From assembly GCA_015680685.1 (NCBI GenBank), contig MNCI01008279.1, positions 925,193 through 989,192 of the forward strand: a stretch of DNA of 64,000 nt, given 5' to 3'. The position numbers and the translations under genes are program-made. The notes below the pieces were generated by a model, which saw only the letters and a list, made by a program, of their open reading frames with translations, had not been told where the DNA came from and searched no databases. Shown here piece after piece: positions 47,494 to 59,779 of the stretch. Source of the DNA: Gnetum montanum (taxonomy: Eukaryota; Streptophyta; Gnetopsida; Gnetales; Gnetaceae). How positions within the stretch are numbered: the stretch's first letter is position 1; each line of letters starts with the position of its first letter.

Positions 47494-48537
47494 TGATGAG
47501 TGGCGAGGTACCCCTACACTCAACCATGCGAAACAAGCATAGCACGTGTGATCCGGTTGAACTCCATAGACTAAATGCCTACACGCCCCATGGAACACTT
47601 GGGGTTAATCATTTTTGGTTTTCCCAGACTTACTTGTAGTTGTCATGGTGTATGGTTAAGTAAGTCCAAGGTATATGATTTTTATAGTCTTTTATGTTTT
47701 ATGTCTTCTATGCTAAAGGGTGAAGGGTTGAGAAACTAAGTACTAACTCTAACTAATGAACTAAGTCTAAATTAACTGGCGTCAGCATTCATTCCCACTT
47801 ATTGTACACACCTTGAACCAATGCAACTATGGCTACCAAATGCTAATCGTTACTAGGATCACCACACGTAATGCACGTGCTCGAAGTGGTCGTACTAAGG
47901 CACCTAACTAGCAGGAAAGGGTTAAAAGAATCTATCTAGCCTAAGTGTGATGAGCAGCCGATTCCTTGACTAACTGTACACATCTAGGACTACCATTGGG
48001 ATTACCAAGCACAAATCCTGAATACACCATTGGGTTACCAAGTAGTCACATGAGATGCTCGTAATCAAGTCGTACTCATACCGCATGCGATGAGCAGCCG
48101 ATTCCTTGACTATCCGTACACATCCTTAGATGCTCGTAATCAAGTCATACTCATACCGCATTCTAGGAGTTTAAGAGTGAGAGAGAAATAATAAATAAAA
48201 TCCTATTCCATGCACTACAAGGTTTATCCAGAAAGCTCGTCTTTATTTCCATACACAACTTGTGTTCAGGTACAATGTTGCTCGAATAAAGGTCCGTTCA
48301 CTTTGGGACTCCTACTACAGGCACATGGAAAATATTCTATCTCTGGAGTGATCAAACTGCCAGAGTTTCTCTACTTCTAAACTAGGATGGGAAATAAGGG
48401 GAGTGCTGCCTCTTATTTATAGATTTGGCAACGGACCGCGATATCTCGTATGTGACATTGCAGGGGATGATGCAATATCGTGTATGCGATATTGCATGGG
48501 ATGCGATATCGTGGCTCATGCGAATCACGTCTCATCA
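47494..48537 (-). repeat. E5 3' LTR
   Basis: 1044 bp. TATA box (minus) at 48414-48421, with GATATC/ATATTG palindromic modules at about 48436-48512. It has an extra copy of a GATGAGCAGCCGATTCCTTG.. unit (48088-48160) relative to its partner. Confidence 0.9.
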
Positions 48538-50690
48538 TACCTCCATGACTGAATGAAAACTCATCCTCGAGTTCCTTACAATAATATCGGGAAGGTATGG
48601 AATTATTGAGGGGAATGGAACTAATGGGATGACATGTGAATGGATCATCATTACAAGACTTGATAAAACTAGTGTTCATGACAACAAGGGTGAACACCTT
48701 ATTATAATGACATTAGGCCTCATTTATCAGCTGAGAAAGAGAGAGAGAAAGAAGTGTTGCTACTACTAACGCCAAGATTGCACCTTCTATTATCCATCAG
48801 TAAGTGCTTCATCGATCTTGCTCCTTGCATAGCTGCTTCCAGCACAGTTCCATTCCAAGTGTTTTCTCTAGATCTAATCCATTGTTGTATGATCGCCATC
48901 TACACACACAACACAATCATATATTAGCAAGGGTAAATGAATCATTATGTAATTAATACCTTGCTTCGGTGTATGTTCATTGGCTAGGTTGTGGTATGGC
49001 TAATATGGATCTAGGGATATATTAATGAGGACTACCGAAGGTGTAGGGATTAGGAAGGAAATCAAAAATTTCGGGGCTAGGAGAAAATCGAAAAAATCAG
49101 GCCCCGTACCCCCATGACTAATTGTGAACCTCCAGTAGTGTTAGAATGGAGAAAGAAAAGGAATAAGAAAGATAGATAAAAAGGGACAACTAAAAAAATT
49201 AGTGAAATGGATGTCAAGATGGTAATAAACAAAATAAAATTAATTGCAAAATGTTAAGGGAAAGAATTTAACTAATGCTCCAAATAGGAATATCAGTTGA
49301 TCCTCCCCAAAGCAGGCTCATGCCCTTAATGCCCTGACAAACTCACATTCAAAGAGTCCGTAGGCTCTGGAAATGTTATCTGGAATAAGAGTTAAAGTCT
49401 TAACCGCAAGAATTTACTAAAAGGAAAACAATGCATCAACCAAAATATATACACTAATGATACAACTGGCAATGAGGTGAACAATGGAGAGAAGGATGGA
49501 GAGAAGAAGATGGAATGGAATCCCAAGAACAAGGTGGTGTACAGCCCCTTGTATGTTTCATGATTAATGTGACTTAGAAAATCCCATTCCAACTTTGGCC
49601 TCAAGCCAACCACATCCAGTGACTTCACATCAATGCATTTGGCCAAACCATTTACTTGAAGTAACAAGAATGCATCCTTCAAAGAGCCACCATCTTTCCG
49701 ACGAAACAAAGGAGACAATGGGAAGTGAGAAGGGCCTTAGTTAGAGGGAACACTTTTGGTTCTATAACCAATGCTTGTAGCCCAAATTTATTTCGTCTAA
49801 GGGGTGTGCTTTGAATTCTCACTCTTTCTTCTTTTTTTCTGTGTTTTGTATTTTTATGCGTGAGAACCACACCATGCAAAGACTTTTTTATTTTTATTGT
49901 CTCAGCTTCCGATAGTTGGGTAACATCAGAACAGTAAGAAAACTCAAGAAGAAGAAAAACATCCAAGCACCCAAGAGAATGACCAACACAAAAGCATCAA
50001 GTTCCCTTGAAATTACATCCTTTGCAATCCTTGAGTCCTTCCTTATTTTGAGAAATACCCAATCACCAATTCATTCAAGTTCTTATTAGAAGGGGACTGT
50101 ACATTTCCAAGCCGAGAGAGACCATAGAAACTAGTCGATGGATGGATGAAGTGGTCTCATTGCCTGCCATATTAAAAGAAACATATCTTAGTATCAACAT
50201 TATGACTTAAAGGTAAAAACCAAACATTAGCAATCAATATGAAAATAGTTCATACCATCATTTTGAACACTTATTGGGTGACAAACTTACAGGGTGGATA
50301 CACACACACACAAACACACAAAAAATAGAAAAGTATAACAATGTTGAAAAATAAAAACAAGAACAGTTAAAGAAATTGTAAAACAAAAACATGTAAAACA
50401 AAAATGTGTTATACAAAAATGTGTAAAAAAAAACTAAAAATAACTGAGGGCCCCATATGATTAGCATAAGTGGCCATCTCCCCCATGACTGAGTTGTAAG
50501 GGAGAGATCTGAAATAACGAGTGCTTGTTTGAATTTCTAAGAAGTGCCCAACTTCTCCCAATTGATGATCTTAGATTAAGGGGTGGAAGTTGGTGACGCT
50601 CATATTCCAATGTATATATGATTTCGTTATGGGCATGGGTTTCCTCAATTCGTTTCATGCATATTTGGTTGCTCCTTCAAGTAGCTGTCA
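48538..50690 (-). other. E5 3' noncoding region
   Basis: Polypurine-type tract next to the LTR (minus CAGTCATGGAGGTA), AG-rich run at 48734-48751, blocks shared with E1, E3 and E4, and a CA microsatellite at about 50297-50320. Frames at 49392-49718 and 49679-49966 lack domains. Confidence 0.65.
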
Positions 50691-50691
50691 A

Positions 50692-53600
50692 CTACAAGAT
50701 GTCTACTACTGGTTGTGTGGTTGCTACATAAAGGCATCTTTGTTGCAAAGTTTCAAGGGCACACTTGCTGCATGGAGGCCTTTTTTCCATGTCATCACCC
50801 GATGAATCACTATATGTGATGCATGGAACTTTCCTCTTCTCGATCTTTCCACAAATGTTTATCTTAGAGATTTCCAAGGAAAGATCATGGATCCTAAGGA
50901 ATGCGTCTACTGTACTTAGCCATGCCCTTCCCATTATAATTGGGAAGTCCCCTTCGTTGTTGTTAACTTCAATCACCAGAAAATCAGCTGGGTAAGAACA
51001 ACTGCACATAGTGCTAATGATGTCCTCCACCAATCCCAAGGGAATGGTGATGGACTAGTCTACCAGCTCTAGTTGAATGTTTCTCTTCTTAAGTTAGGGC
51101 AGGTTCCAACCATGATACATCTCTTGTGAAATTAAGTTGACTTTGGAACCTAAGTCAAGAAGAGCCCTATGTGGTTAATTTCTGGTGATTTGTAAATAGA
51201 TTAAGGGACTCCCAGGGTCAGTTAGTTTCCTGGGAAGGTGGCCTACCTTAATCCAGTTGGTTACGGTATGTGTTAACATAACCGTATGTGTTAAGCTCTG
51301 ATTTTGGATGCAAGGGTGCTCCAAAGTGTTAGATGGTGGAGAAGTGTACATGAGCCCAACCGCTTGTTGTTGCGAGAGTTTTTCTGGGCTTTTGGATCTG
51401 AAGAAGGATATTCTCTTTTTACAATTGTCAGAACCAGCAGCAACTTGGATATTTACAGCTCTCGCAGCGTGACATTGCTGCGGTTGAGGAGGAAGTTCCC
51501 CTTGCATTGTTGGAGCAGGAGGTGTTATGGGAACTACTACTGGTGGAAGAGGTGCGAATGGATTTGGAGAATGGTGTGGATATGGAGTATCTCCCAGAGG
51601 AGAAGGAATCCTTCTAAAGTACTCCTGAACTTGGTAGTGACGATTGGAGGTTTTTTGACTCATAGAGTCACTTGGAGAAATCGGCTGCTACACATAATAT
51701 CCATAAGGGTTAGGTTACCGGTAAGGATAATGATGTTTCGGCGATGGAATCCCCCATGACTATGGGTATTGCCACTGTTGATGCTATCCAATGGGCTGTG
51801 GTGGAGTTCCACTTGGATAATACGTTAGTGGTTGGTGCAACTTCCTTGGGTTACCTTGTGGATAAGGTATCCTTTGGGGTATTTTCCGTTGGTTGAGTCT
51901 TGGGTTAAGCGCATACACCCTAAACTCCTGTAGATGTGAGATGATGGGGCAACATCCCTTAGGATGTTCATAGTGGTAGATCTCACATCCACCATTATCG
52001 TCTATGTCAAAGTCCATAGCCACATCGGAGTTAGTTATTTTTCCCTTACCCTTGTTATGTGCAGGGCTTAAATCTCTCCACTTTGTCTTACATTTGTCAC
52101 TACTTTGTTCTACCTTAGACTCTTCTACAATTTTTAAGACAGTTTCAATCTTAGAGTCTAAGGAACTCCATACGTCATCTACCTTAGCCGCTATTTTTAT
52201 TGTGAGCTTTTAAAGTGGCAAGGTCTTTTTGTTCACCAACTCTTCAATTGGTGACTCATCCTCTTCATCAAAAAATTTCACTCCCTTCTTTCGAAGAGAG
52301 GGATCATGGTTGTAGCGCACCTTCTTCTTTTGCTACTTACTCCAACAAGCGATGTATTTCATGGGCTCTAAGTTGTGAGAGTCTTCCTTTGGCATACGTC
52401 CCAAGGGTTCTTTTATTTCATGCCTTAGCCCATCCACGATGTGGCAAAGTTGATCCCTTTGAGCATACCCATGGCCCGGGCAACGAAGTAACAATGTGTA
52501 GTAGTGGGCCATGGTAGCATCCAAGGGTTCATAAGTACCTTGCTTCCAGCCTTGGATCTGCTTACGCAAATTAGACACTCTGCAGTACGTCTGATACTTA
52601 TCGTTGAAGAGTTCTAACATCATACTCCACCTCCTGATGGTTTCCAGTTCTAAGGACGGGTACCAGCTCTCTGCTTCCTTGATGAGTATCCTTGGAAACA
52701 AATTAAGTTTTTTCCACTCATTTTCTATATTTTGCAGGACACAGGCATTGTGGAATGCTTGTAAATGATTTTTCGGATCAGCATTGTATCCCTCTTCAAA
52801 TCGTGGGATATTGTTCATGTCTAAACATTTGATCTGACTATCTTTTAAATGCCTTGTGGGAATCCTAACTGCCTCCATTATGTCAAGCATACTTTGGGTT
52901 GCGAGTAGGTGCTCATCATGGGCATCTTTTTCATGACGCCTGTGATGTCTGCGTTGTTCTCTACTCTCCCTACGTCCTTGCCCTTGTCCTCTCTCTCGAC
53001 TTTCCCGTCGAGGTATTTCATTTTTCTTACCTTTATCCTCACCTTTATGTTCATGGTGGCTATGCCCAGATGTGGAAGAAGAGGGTGAGTGATGGGATGA
53101 AGGAGAAGAAGAAGGGGAACCATTGCCATGACAATGTTTCTTGCCTTCTCTTCGGCTACTACGGCCTCGATCATGGTGATGATCTAAGTGCTCATCCTTA
53201 GCATGAGTGGTTGTTCCCTTTGTGAATAGTTGGTGTTCATGGGCATTAGAACCATGGTTATGTATCGTTGATCATAGGTTCTGATACCCAACCTCCTCAC
53301 CATCGTTAGGAGAGGGAACATCATTTTTTAAAGAACCCGCAATAAGGGGTTCCTCATCTCCTATTTCGCTAAGGATGTGCGAGGCTTTGCCCTTCAGAAA
53401 AGTATGTTGACTCTCCTGCCTTAAGTCCCTCATACGTTGGGCATCTGTGAGATAGTAATCCCTCATGTCAAAATCTTCCACAACGTATTCATCATATAAT
53501 TCAGTTATGCCTATCTGTGCCAAGGCATGGAAAAGCATGCGAGAGACTGATCGATCTAGGGGTAACACAATGTTACCTTGCAAATCTCTCCATCATAGTT

Positions 53601-53769
53601 GTTCATCTTGATGGAGGATAAAGGTGAAGTCTAGAATATACTCATTGGGATGAGTATAAACTATCTTGTATTGTTTAGGACTTGGCTTATTTCGGCTATG
53701 TGTTTTATGTTGCTGAATGTCTTGTGTATGTTCCTTAGGTGGTGAGTTGCTCTTATGAGAAGAAGGCAT
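50692..53769 (-). pseudogene. E5 gag-protease polyprotein in one frame
   Basis: From ATG 53769 to 50692, about 1,026 codons, every recognisable part is in the same frame; only stop codons interrupt it. Order: N-terminal family block (VYTHPNEY, FILHQDEQL), DMRDYYLTDAQRMRDLRQES, a His/Ser-rich linker, gag domain in 52890-52333 (ESWYPSLELETIRRW, YYTLLLRCPGHGYAQRD), a knuckle-like CEIYHYEHPKGCC with one Cys changed to Tyr (about 51960-52000), Pro/Tyr-rich tail, basic RISFFRSKSPEK, then protease: LLDLGSKVNL with catalytic Asp codon 51154-51156, LVEDIISTMC, YPADFLVIEVNN, FPIIMGRAWLST. RT does not follow. Confidence 0.85.
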
Positions 53770-53890
53770 TTTTATCGGTGTGCTAATTTACCATTATATA
53801 ATTTTTATCTGGATTAACCTAAAGGTTGGTTTAGGCTCCCAATGATGTGAGTGATATCCTTTATGTTCTATTTAGCGCACAAACACTTAG

Positions 53891-53908
53891 TCCCCAGCAA
53901 CGATGTCA
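53891..53908 (-). other. E5 primer binding site
   Basis: Minus strand TGACATCGTTGCTGGGGA; four transitions from the E6 site. Confidence 0.85.
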
Positions 53909-53909
53909 A

Positions 53910-54844
53910 TGATGAGTGGCGAGGTACCCCTACACTCAACCATACGAAACAAGTGTAGCATGCGTGATCTGGTCAAACTCCATAGACTAAATGCCTACAC
54001 GCCCCATGGAACACTTGGGGTTAATCATTTGTTGTCTTTCTAGACTTACTTGTAGTTGTCATGGTGTATGGTTAAGTAAGTCCGATGTATATGATTTTTA
54101 TAGTCTTTTATGTTTTATGTCTTCTATGCTAAAGGGTGAAGGGTTGAGAAACTAAGTACTAACTCTAACTAATGAACTAAGTCTAAATTAACTAGTGTCA
54201 GCATCCATTCCCACTTACTATACACACCCTGAACTGATGCAACTGTGGCTACCAAACGCTAATCGTTAATGGGATCACCACACGTAATGCACATGCTCGA
54301 AGTGGTCATACTGAGGCACCTAACTAGGAGGAAAGGGTTGAAAGAATCTATCTAGCCTAAGTACGATGAGTAGCCGATTCCTTGACTAACCATACACATC
54401 TGGGACTACCACTAGGATTACCAAGTGCAGATCCTGAATACGCCATTGGGTTACCAAGTAGTCACATGAGATGCTTGTAATCAAGTCGTACTCATACCGC
54501 ATTCTAGGAGTTTAAGGGTGAGAGAGAAATAATAAATAAAATCCTATTCCATGCACTGCAAGGTTTATTCGGAAAGTTTATCTTTATTTCCATACACAAC
54601 TTGTTTCAGGTACAATGTTGCTTGAATAACGATCCGTTCACTTTGGGACTCCTACTGCGAGCACATGGAAAATATTCTCTCTGGAGTGATCAAACTGCCA
54701 GAGTTTCCCTACTTCTAAACTAGGATGGGAAATAAGGGGAGTTCTACCTCTTATTTATAGATTTGGTAGCGGACCGCGATATTGCATATGCGACATCACA
54801 AGGGATGACGCGATATTGCGGCTCATGCGAATCGTGTCTCATGA
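53910..54844 (-). repeat. E5 5' LTR
   Basis: 935 bp; TATA box (minus) at 54752-54759 with GATATTGC/GCGATATTGCG modules at 54776-54830. The outer end reads TCATGA on plus, a mutated TCATCA. Confidence 0.9.
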
Positions 54845-54901
54845 CAAGGTAAAATGGCTTAGAAGGGTTAAGAAGGGCTGAATTTTTTACCTTGGGTGGC
54901 A

Positions 54902-55040
54902 AGGGTGTTAGAACCCAAAATGTTTTTTTTCACAATATTTACCCTCAATGCATACAGAAAATTAGAACTTTCTAACTTACATTGTTTACCAGAATTGAAC
55001 TCATAACTAGAAGCTTCCAAATGAGAAGTCACTATAACTA
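54902..55040 (-). repeat. SINE-like copy h
   Basis: Minus strand: GGAAGCTTCTAGTTATGAG, B box GAGTTCAATTCTGG, AAGTTCTAATTTTCT, 3' end ATTTTGGGTTCTAACACCCTT. The A-box end is eroded. It abuts LINE copy 3. Confidence 0.52.
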
Positions 55041-55560
55041 TTAGAATCAAATTCAAAAAAATAATATTAATAATAAGCAAAATAATATTCAAAATATATC
55101 ATATGCTTAACATTACATAAAAAACATCAAAAAATTAGAAAGGAAAAACTTTCTAATTTTAGTGATATCTACTCATATGAACAACCTTATAATTTTTTTT
55201 TAGAAAATCAACAGAGTATAATTAATCATTGGTAGATAAGAAGATATTTTCCTTGATAACATTTACATCATTTTTAACATTTGTAATTAAACTTAAAATA
55301 GAAAAGGATATGAGGTAACAATAGAAAGCTATGGTGAAACACCAACATATTTTGCATCCCTTGCACTTTCACTACTTAATGTAAGCCTTAGGTTGAGAAT
55401 ATTTACCATCAATTATAACCTACTTATGAATATTAGTGTTAATATTTGAGTTAACATTATTCTTATTAGCAAAGACATACTTTCTATAGTTCAAGTAAAA
55501 ATATTTCTCTAGTTATTATAACTATGAACAATTACCACTAAAGAATAACATATATTAGTT
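55041..55560 (-). pseudogene. Decayed LINE ORF1-type copy 3 (fragment)
   Basis: Matches copies 1 and 2 over AAAAAATAATATTAATAATA, GCTTAACA.TA.ATAAAAAAC, TTTACATCATTTTTAACATTTG and TATAACCTACTTATGAATATTAG. It shares their boundary and lacks the SINE present in copy 2. Confidence 0.48.
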
Positions 55561-56519
55561 ATTACAATAATTGGTAAAACCTAGTGCATAGGTTGTTGGC
55601 TAGTTGATTAGTATACATTGCTTTGCACTTGATAGTACTGAGTTCAAAACCTAGTACTAACACCTTAAGCACACTAGATTGGAAGCATTGTTCTAAGCAT
55701 ATTTGATCACCTCATCCTAAAAAATGAGTAAAGTGTTGATGTTTGATATTTTTGAAGCAAGAACATGACCTTGCTCTAGAAAATAGTATGAATAACTCAT
55801 TTTAGATGGTTACTGGTTCCTAGTACCACAAATAACTTGTACTATTACAAATGAGCTAAATATGACTAAGTGTATTTAATAGTAAAACTCTTCCTATATC
55901 CCTTTTAGTTGTCTCTGAACATAATCAAAGAAATTAAATCTTACACAACATATATAGTGAATCAATAGTTTTATAGAAAATGCCAATCTTAAATTTTGAG
56001 CTATCTATTAGCTAACTTCATGATGCTAAATCACAAAAGTTTTACTAAATAGGGCAAGGAAATGAGGTAAGGAGATTATTTGAAAAGATCATAATCATAT
56101 AAATATGATAATATTTTCTATGTTAAACTAATTCAGAATTGACACTTATTGAAGCTATCCCATTCAATCAAAATAACAAGAATGCACTAAACTCTATTCC
56201 AAAACTAGAAATTCATTCAAATGTAGCTATGAAATATTTAACCTAGATAAAATAAGAAAAAGCTATTTAATTTTAATTGCTAACTAAAAGATGAAAGCTA
56301 AAAGAGATAGATAAAACCTATTTAAAATTCCATTATGTAAAAATAGTCTTTACAAGTCTTTTTCCCAAAAATCCTCCCTTTCATCATATGCTCTGGGCTT
56401 TATATATTAGCCAATGGCAGTTACAATCAAAATAAAATTTAAGGATCCATGTATTTTACATTTTCATCATATAACTATAGGCCATGTGATAGTTATTCAT
56501 TTTCTTGATAAATTCTTCT
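55561..56519. other. AT-rich sequence, little recognised
   Basis: A weak tRNA-like stretch near 55605-55680 (B-box-like GAGTTCAAAAC) was seen, and on the minus strand a TATATAAAG near 56400. No gene can be supported. Confidence 0.35.
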
Positions 56520-59295
56520 TATTCCTTGAATCTACAGCCCTTCAACTAATAATTGTTTAGATAACCTCCCATGATTAAGAAGAACCTTAATAGCTTAATT
56601 CATTGCATGTGGTTTAGTATCATTGAGCTTCTTAAGGATCTCTTCAATGTTTGTTTTTCCCAAACTTGATTTGGTTATGGAATTAGTTATCTTAGTTAAT
56701 GAAGCTCCCATACTAGATCAAAATTGTTCTAATTCCAACTTCTTTTTAGTAGTTTCATTCATAATTGTGGTAACTATCATCATCATCATATCTAAAAATC
56801 CTTGTTTATATTGAGGTATCAACTCTCTTTTGGCTCTGACTAAATCAAATAATTCTTTTGCTTTTGTTTCCATTTGCACAAAATGTCCCATTTCCTTCAA
56901 ATTTCTATGATTTCATCCTTTTCCTCCTTCATCCACTCCTTGTAATTCATTTTAGTGATTATTTTCTTAAATCTTGGTAGAGTTAGATGAGAATGATTTG
57001 TAGCTTTTTCCTTTCTAGCTTATTCCAATTCTGAACTTACAAGAGATAATATTTCCTCCAATCATGCTATGGTTTGTTCTTTATTTTCAAGAAATGATTT
57101 CTTGATGGTAATCATTGCTTTCAATTACTCATTTTCTTCTCTAAAGCTCTTCAACTTCTTCCATAGCTTGTATGTTTCTTTTCTATTTTACATAAGAAAT
57201 TATTTTAGCTTAGCTATTTGAAGGTCAACTATTTGACTCATATCTTTAATCAAGGTTGTTATGATCTCTAACATGTCTTGATGAAACATCACTAGCTTAT
57301 GTCTTCCATTTTGTAGATCATCTTCTCTATATTGGAAGATGATAGTAGCTTCTATTTCCTGTTTAGTGGGGATTTTTTGGCTTAGGATAATTCACCCTTC
57401 TTTTTCTTCAACTCTAAAATATCTGGTGGCTCATTTCATTAAGTAACATGATGAAAAATCAAGAGCTGAAGATGAGCTTTCTTCCTCTTTCTATTGCTAC
57501 TATTGTTATTGACGTTGCTATTGTTGCTTCTTTAGTCTTTGTTATTCCAAAAGCTATTGCTATTATAGCTTCTTTCATCTTTTTTGTTCTAAAAGATATT
57601 TTGTTGTATCTCTTTTTTGATCTTTGCTTGTTTAATCTTCATTTTCTTCATGGCCTTTACTATTGTATATTTGGCTCTATTAAGGAGAAACCTTTCTTTA
57701 GATTTAGTAGCTTTTAAGAGAAATAATTTTCTTTCAATTGAACTAAGTATTCTTTGGAGAGGTCTCTTGCTAAAGGATGATCCTTATCCTCCATTCACCT
57801 ACATACTTTAATGACTAGGACATCACAAGCTATAGCTAAAAGCTTCATTGATAGACTCCTATTTAGCTATGTTAGAGATTCATCCTTGGCTTGATTTACC
57901 TTTCTTTCAGTTGTCTTAAAATAGACTATGTCTATTTCATCTAGCTAATGGACATTTTTGGTCTTAGTAGTTGAATATATTCTCCTTGGGACTAAAGGAA
58001 AACTACATTGCTCTTTAAATATTCTAGCCATTTCCTTTAAATGCCCTAAGTTGATAAATTCTTGAAAGTTTAATTTTAAAGGAAAAACATCCTTGTTCTT
58101 ATAATCATATCTCAAATGACCTTTCCACATTTAACACCCAACTTCTAAATCTACCAAATAAGGAGTGAAAAATCTAGGTAACTTGAAAGCCTATCCTTCA
58201 AAACCTACTAAGAATACAAGTATAATAGGCATGTAGAAAGATAGCTCCATTACATTTTTCCTTTATTTTATTAATTATTTGTTGGTCAATGTGTGATGAA
58301 GAAACTCCTAAGATTAAGTTTATGAAGTGAAGATAAACATAATTCATTAAGAATTCTAAAGCTTGTACATCAAAATAGCTTCTTTGGTAAACAACTAGAA
58401 AACAATAGTAAAAGGGGTCTTCTAGGCAAGCCCTTCTCAATGCTACATAATCAACAAAAATTGGGACTATCCTCTCAAGTACAAGAACCTCATTTAATAG
58501 ATTATCTAACAAAAATGAATTGAGACCTAACTAGATCCTCTATTCTTGAATTTCTAATAGGCTATGTTGTAAAACATCATTCATATACTACATTGGAAAG
58601 AAATACTTCTTATTTTCTAGGGCAACCTAGGGCCAAATGTAATAATCAGCAACTAAATTAATTTCACATCCTAAACAAAAATTTAACATTGAAATGAAAA
58701 TTCTATGAGGGAACTTGAGCTCTGGTGTCTTCAAAATGACATTATTGTATCCATAGGCTTTTGTTAGATTAGCTAGTGGGAGCTTGACATTTCTTCTAGA
58801 TTTGAGATGGTTCTAGAATTTGCTAACTAGTACTTCCTCATTAAAATGTTGAGCTTCTATCTCTATAATGTCTAGATCTATAATACCATATAGCTTGTAT
58901 TCCTTTCTAACACTAATGTTAATGTAGTGCTTTGTGTTTCTCCTAAATTAAAGCTTATCCTTCTCATGTACTATTTCTGCTATTAAGCGATTCAGAACAT
59001 CTTTGATGATATTTGATCTAGGCATGAAACCAAGCTTGTGAAGCAATGTCATATATATTTCTTGTCATTACTCCATTGATTCTATGGATCAAAGGCCTAA
59101 TTTCTTTATTAAGTTGTGGTGTTCATCAAAGCTGAACAACTATGATTCTTCCACTTCTAGCTCTAGTTGCATGACATCAATCCATTGTTAAAGTTGATAG
59201 ATGTTTAGACTAAATTATTGTAGGCACTCTAACAAGATGAAAGTATCAATATCCTATAACATTTGAGGCATCTCTTCTTTATCTTTGTAAGACAT
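56520..59295 (-). pseudogene. Orphan long reading frame, unknown protein with helical C-terminal half
   Basis: From ATG 59295 (MSYKDKEEMPQML) the frame is readable to about 58190, then after one frameshift from about 58130 to about 56570. Stops are numerous and mostly where Gln or Trp codons are plausible. Clear stretches: KLGFMPRSNIIKDVLNRLIA, RNTKHYINISVRKEYKLYG, KLPLANLTKAYGYNNVILKT, the 58512-58198 frame (LNEVLVLERIVPIFVDYVAL..), 58130-57945 (MWKGHLRYDYKNKDVFPLK), then Lys/Glu-rich helical sequence ending KKLELEQF and TNIEEILKKLNDTK. It resembles E4's third ORF in length, strand and helical C-terminus, but no direct residue match was found and no LTRs bracket it. Host pseudogene or retroelement ORF are both possible. 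Confidence 0.45.
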
Positions 59296-59779
59296 TTTCG
59301 CTAATTTTTGAGGGATTATGAGAGAACTTCAGAAATACTTCTTTACACTTCAATGGTAGCTCTGTTTCAGTTCTTAGCTTTGACTATTAATGGTTGCACA
59401 TTTGAAATCTACTCCAATTATTCTTATTAATATTTAGATCTTCATCCTTTAATTTTCTTGCTTCTAGATAGGCTATTCAAATCTATTTTTAGTACATGTT
59501 GTGAGCTTTGATATCGTTGAGCTACTTTGTTAATCTTTATTAAAGGCTTTAGGTTCAACACCTCATCCTATTCTCATTGGCCTAGCTCCTATTTATGCAT
59601 GTCTAGGGCTTAATTTATCTGAATACTCTAATTATTTTGGAGAAATTATTTTTGATTCTACTTATATTAATATGGTAGAGTTTTTTAAGCTCATAGAATT
59701 TTCCTATATAATCATTTTACTTTCTAAAATTATCTCTTTTATAGTTTAGGCTAATGTGCTAAATAGCTAATAACTTTCC

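Larger units (their letters stand above)
47494..54844 (-). mobile_element. E5: gag-protease-only LTR retrotransposon
   Basis: 7.35 kb, flanked by CAAGG (47489-47493 and 54845-54849). LTRs are 1044 and 935 bp. The interior has one long gag-protease frame (53769-50692) and about 2.1 kb of 3' noncoding sequence; RT, RNase H, integrase and the third ORF are all missing. This matches the non-autonomous class described in plants as TR-GAG-like elements, here with protease retained. Confidence 0.93.

Noticed and set aside
49392-49966. Two overlapping ~100-codon minus frames in E5
   Set aside because: They fall in the conserved 3' noncoding block; the equivalent frames are not open in E1, E3 or E4 and no domain is seen.
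57448-57811. Plus-strand hydrophobic frames (89 and 64 codons) that look like membrane proteins
   Set aside because: They are the complement of the Lys/Glu-rich helical part of the minus-strand orphan frame, which yields Phe/Leu/Ile-rich antisense peptides.
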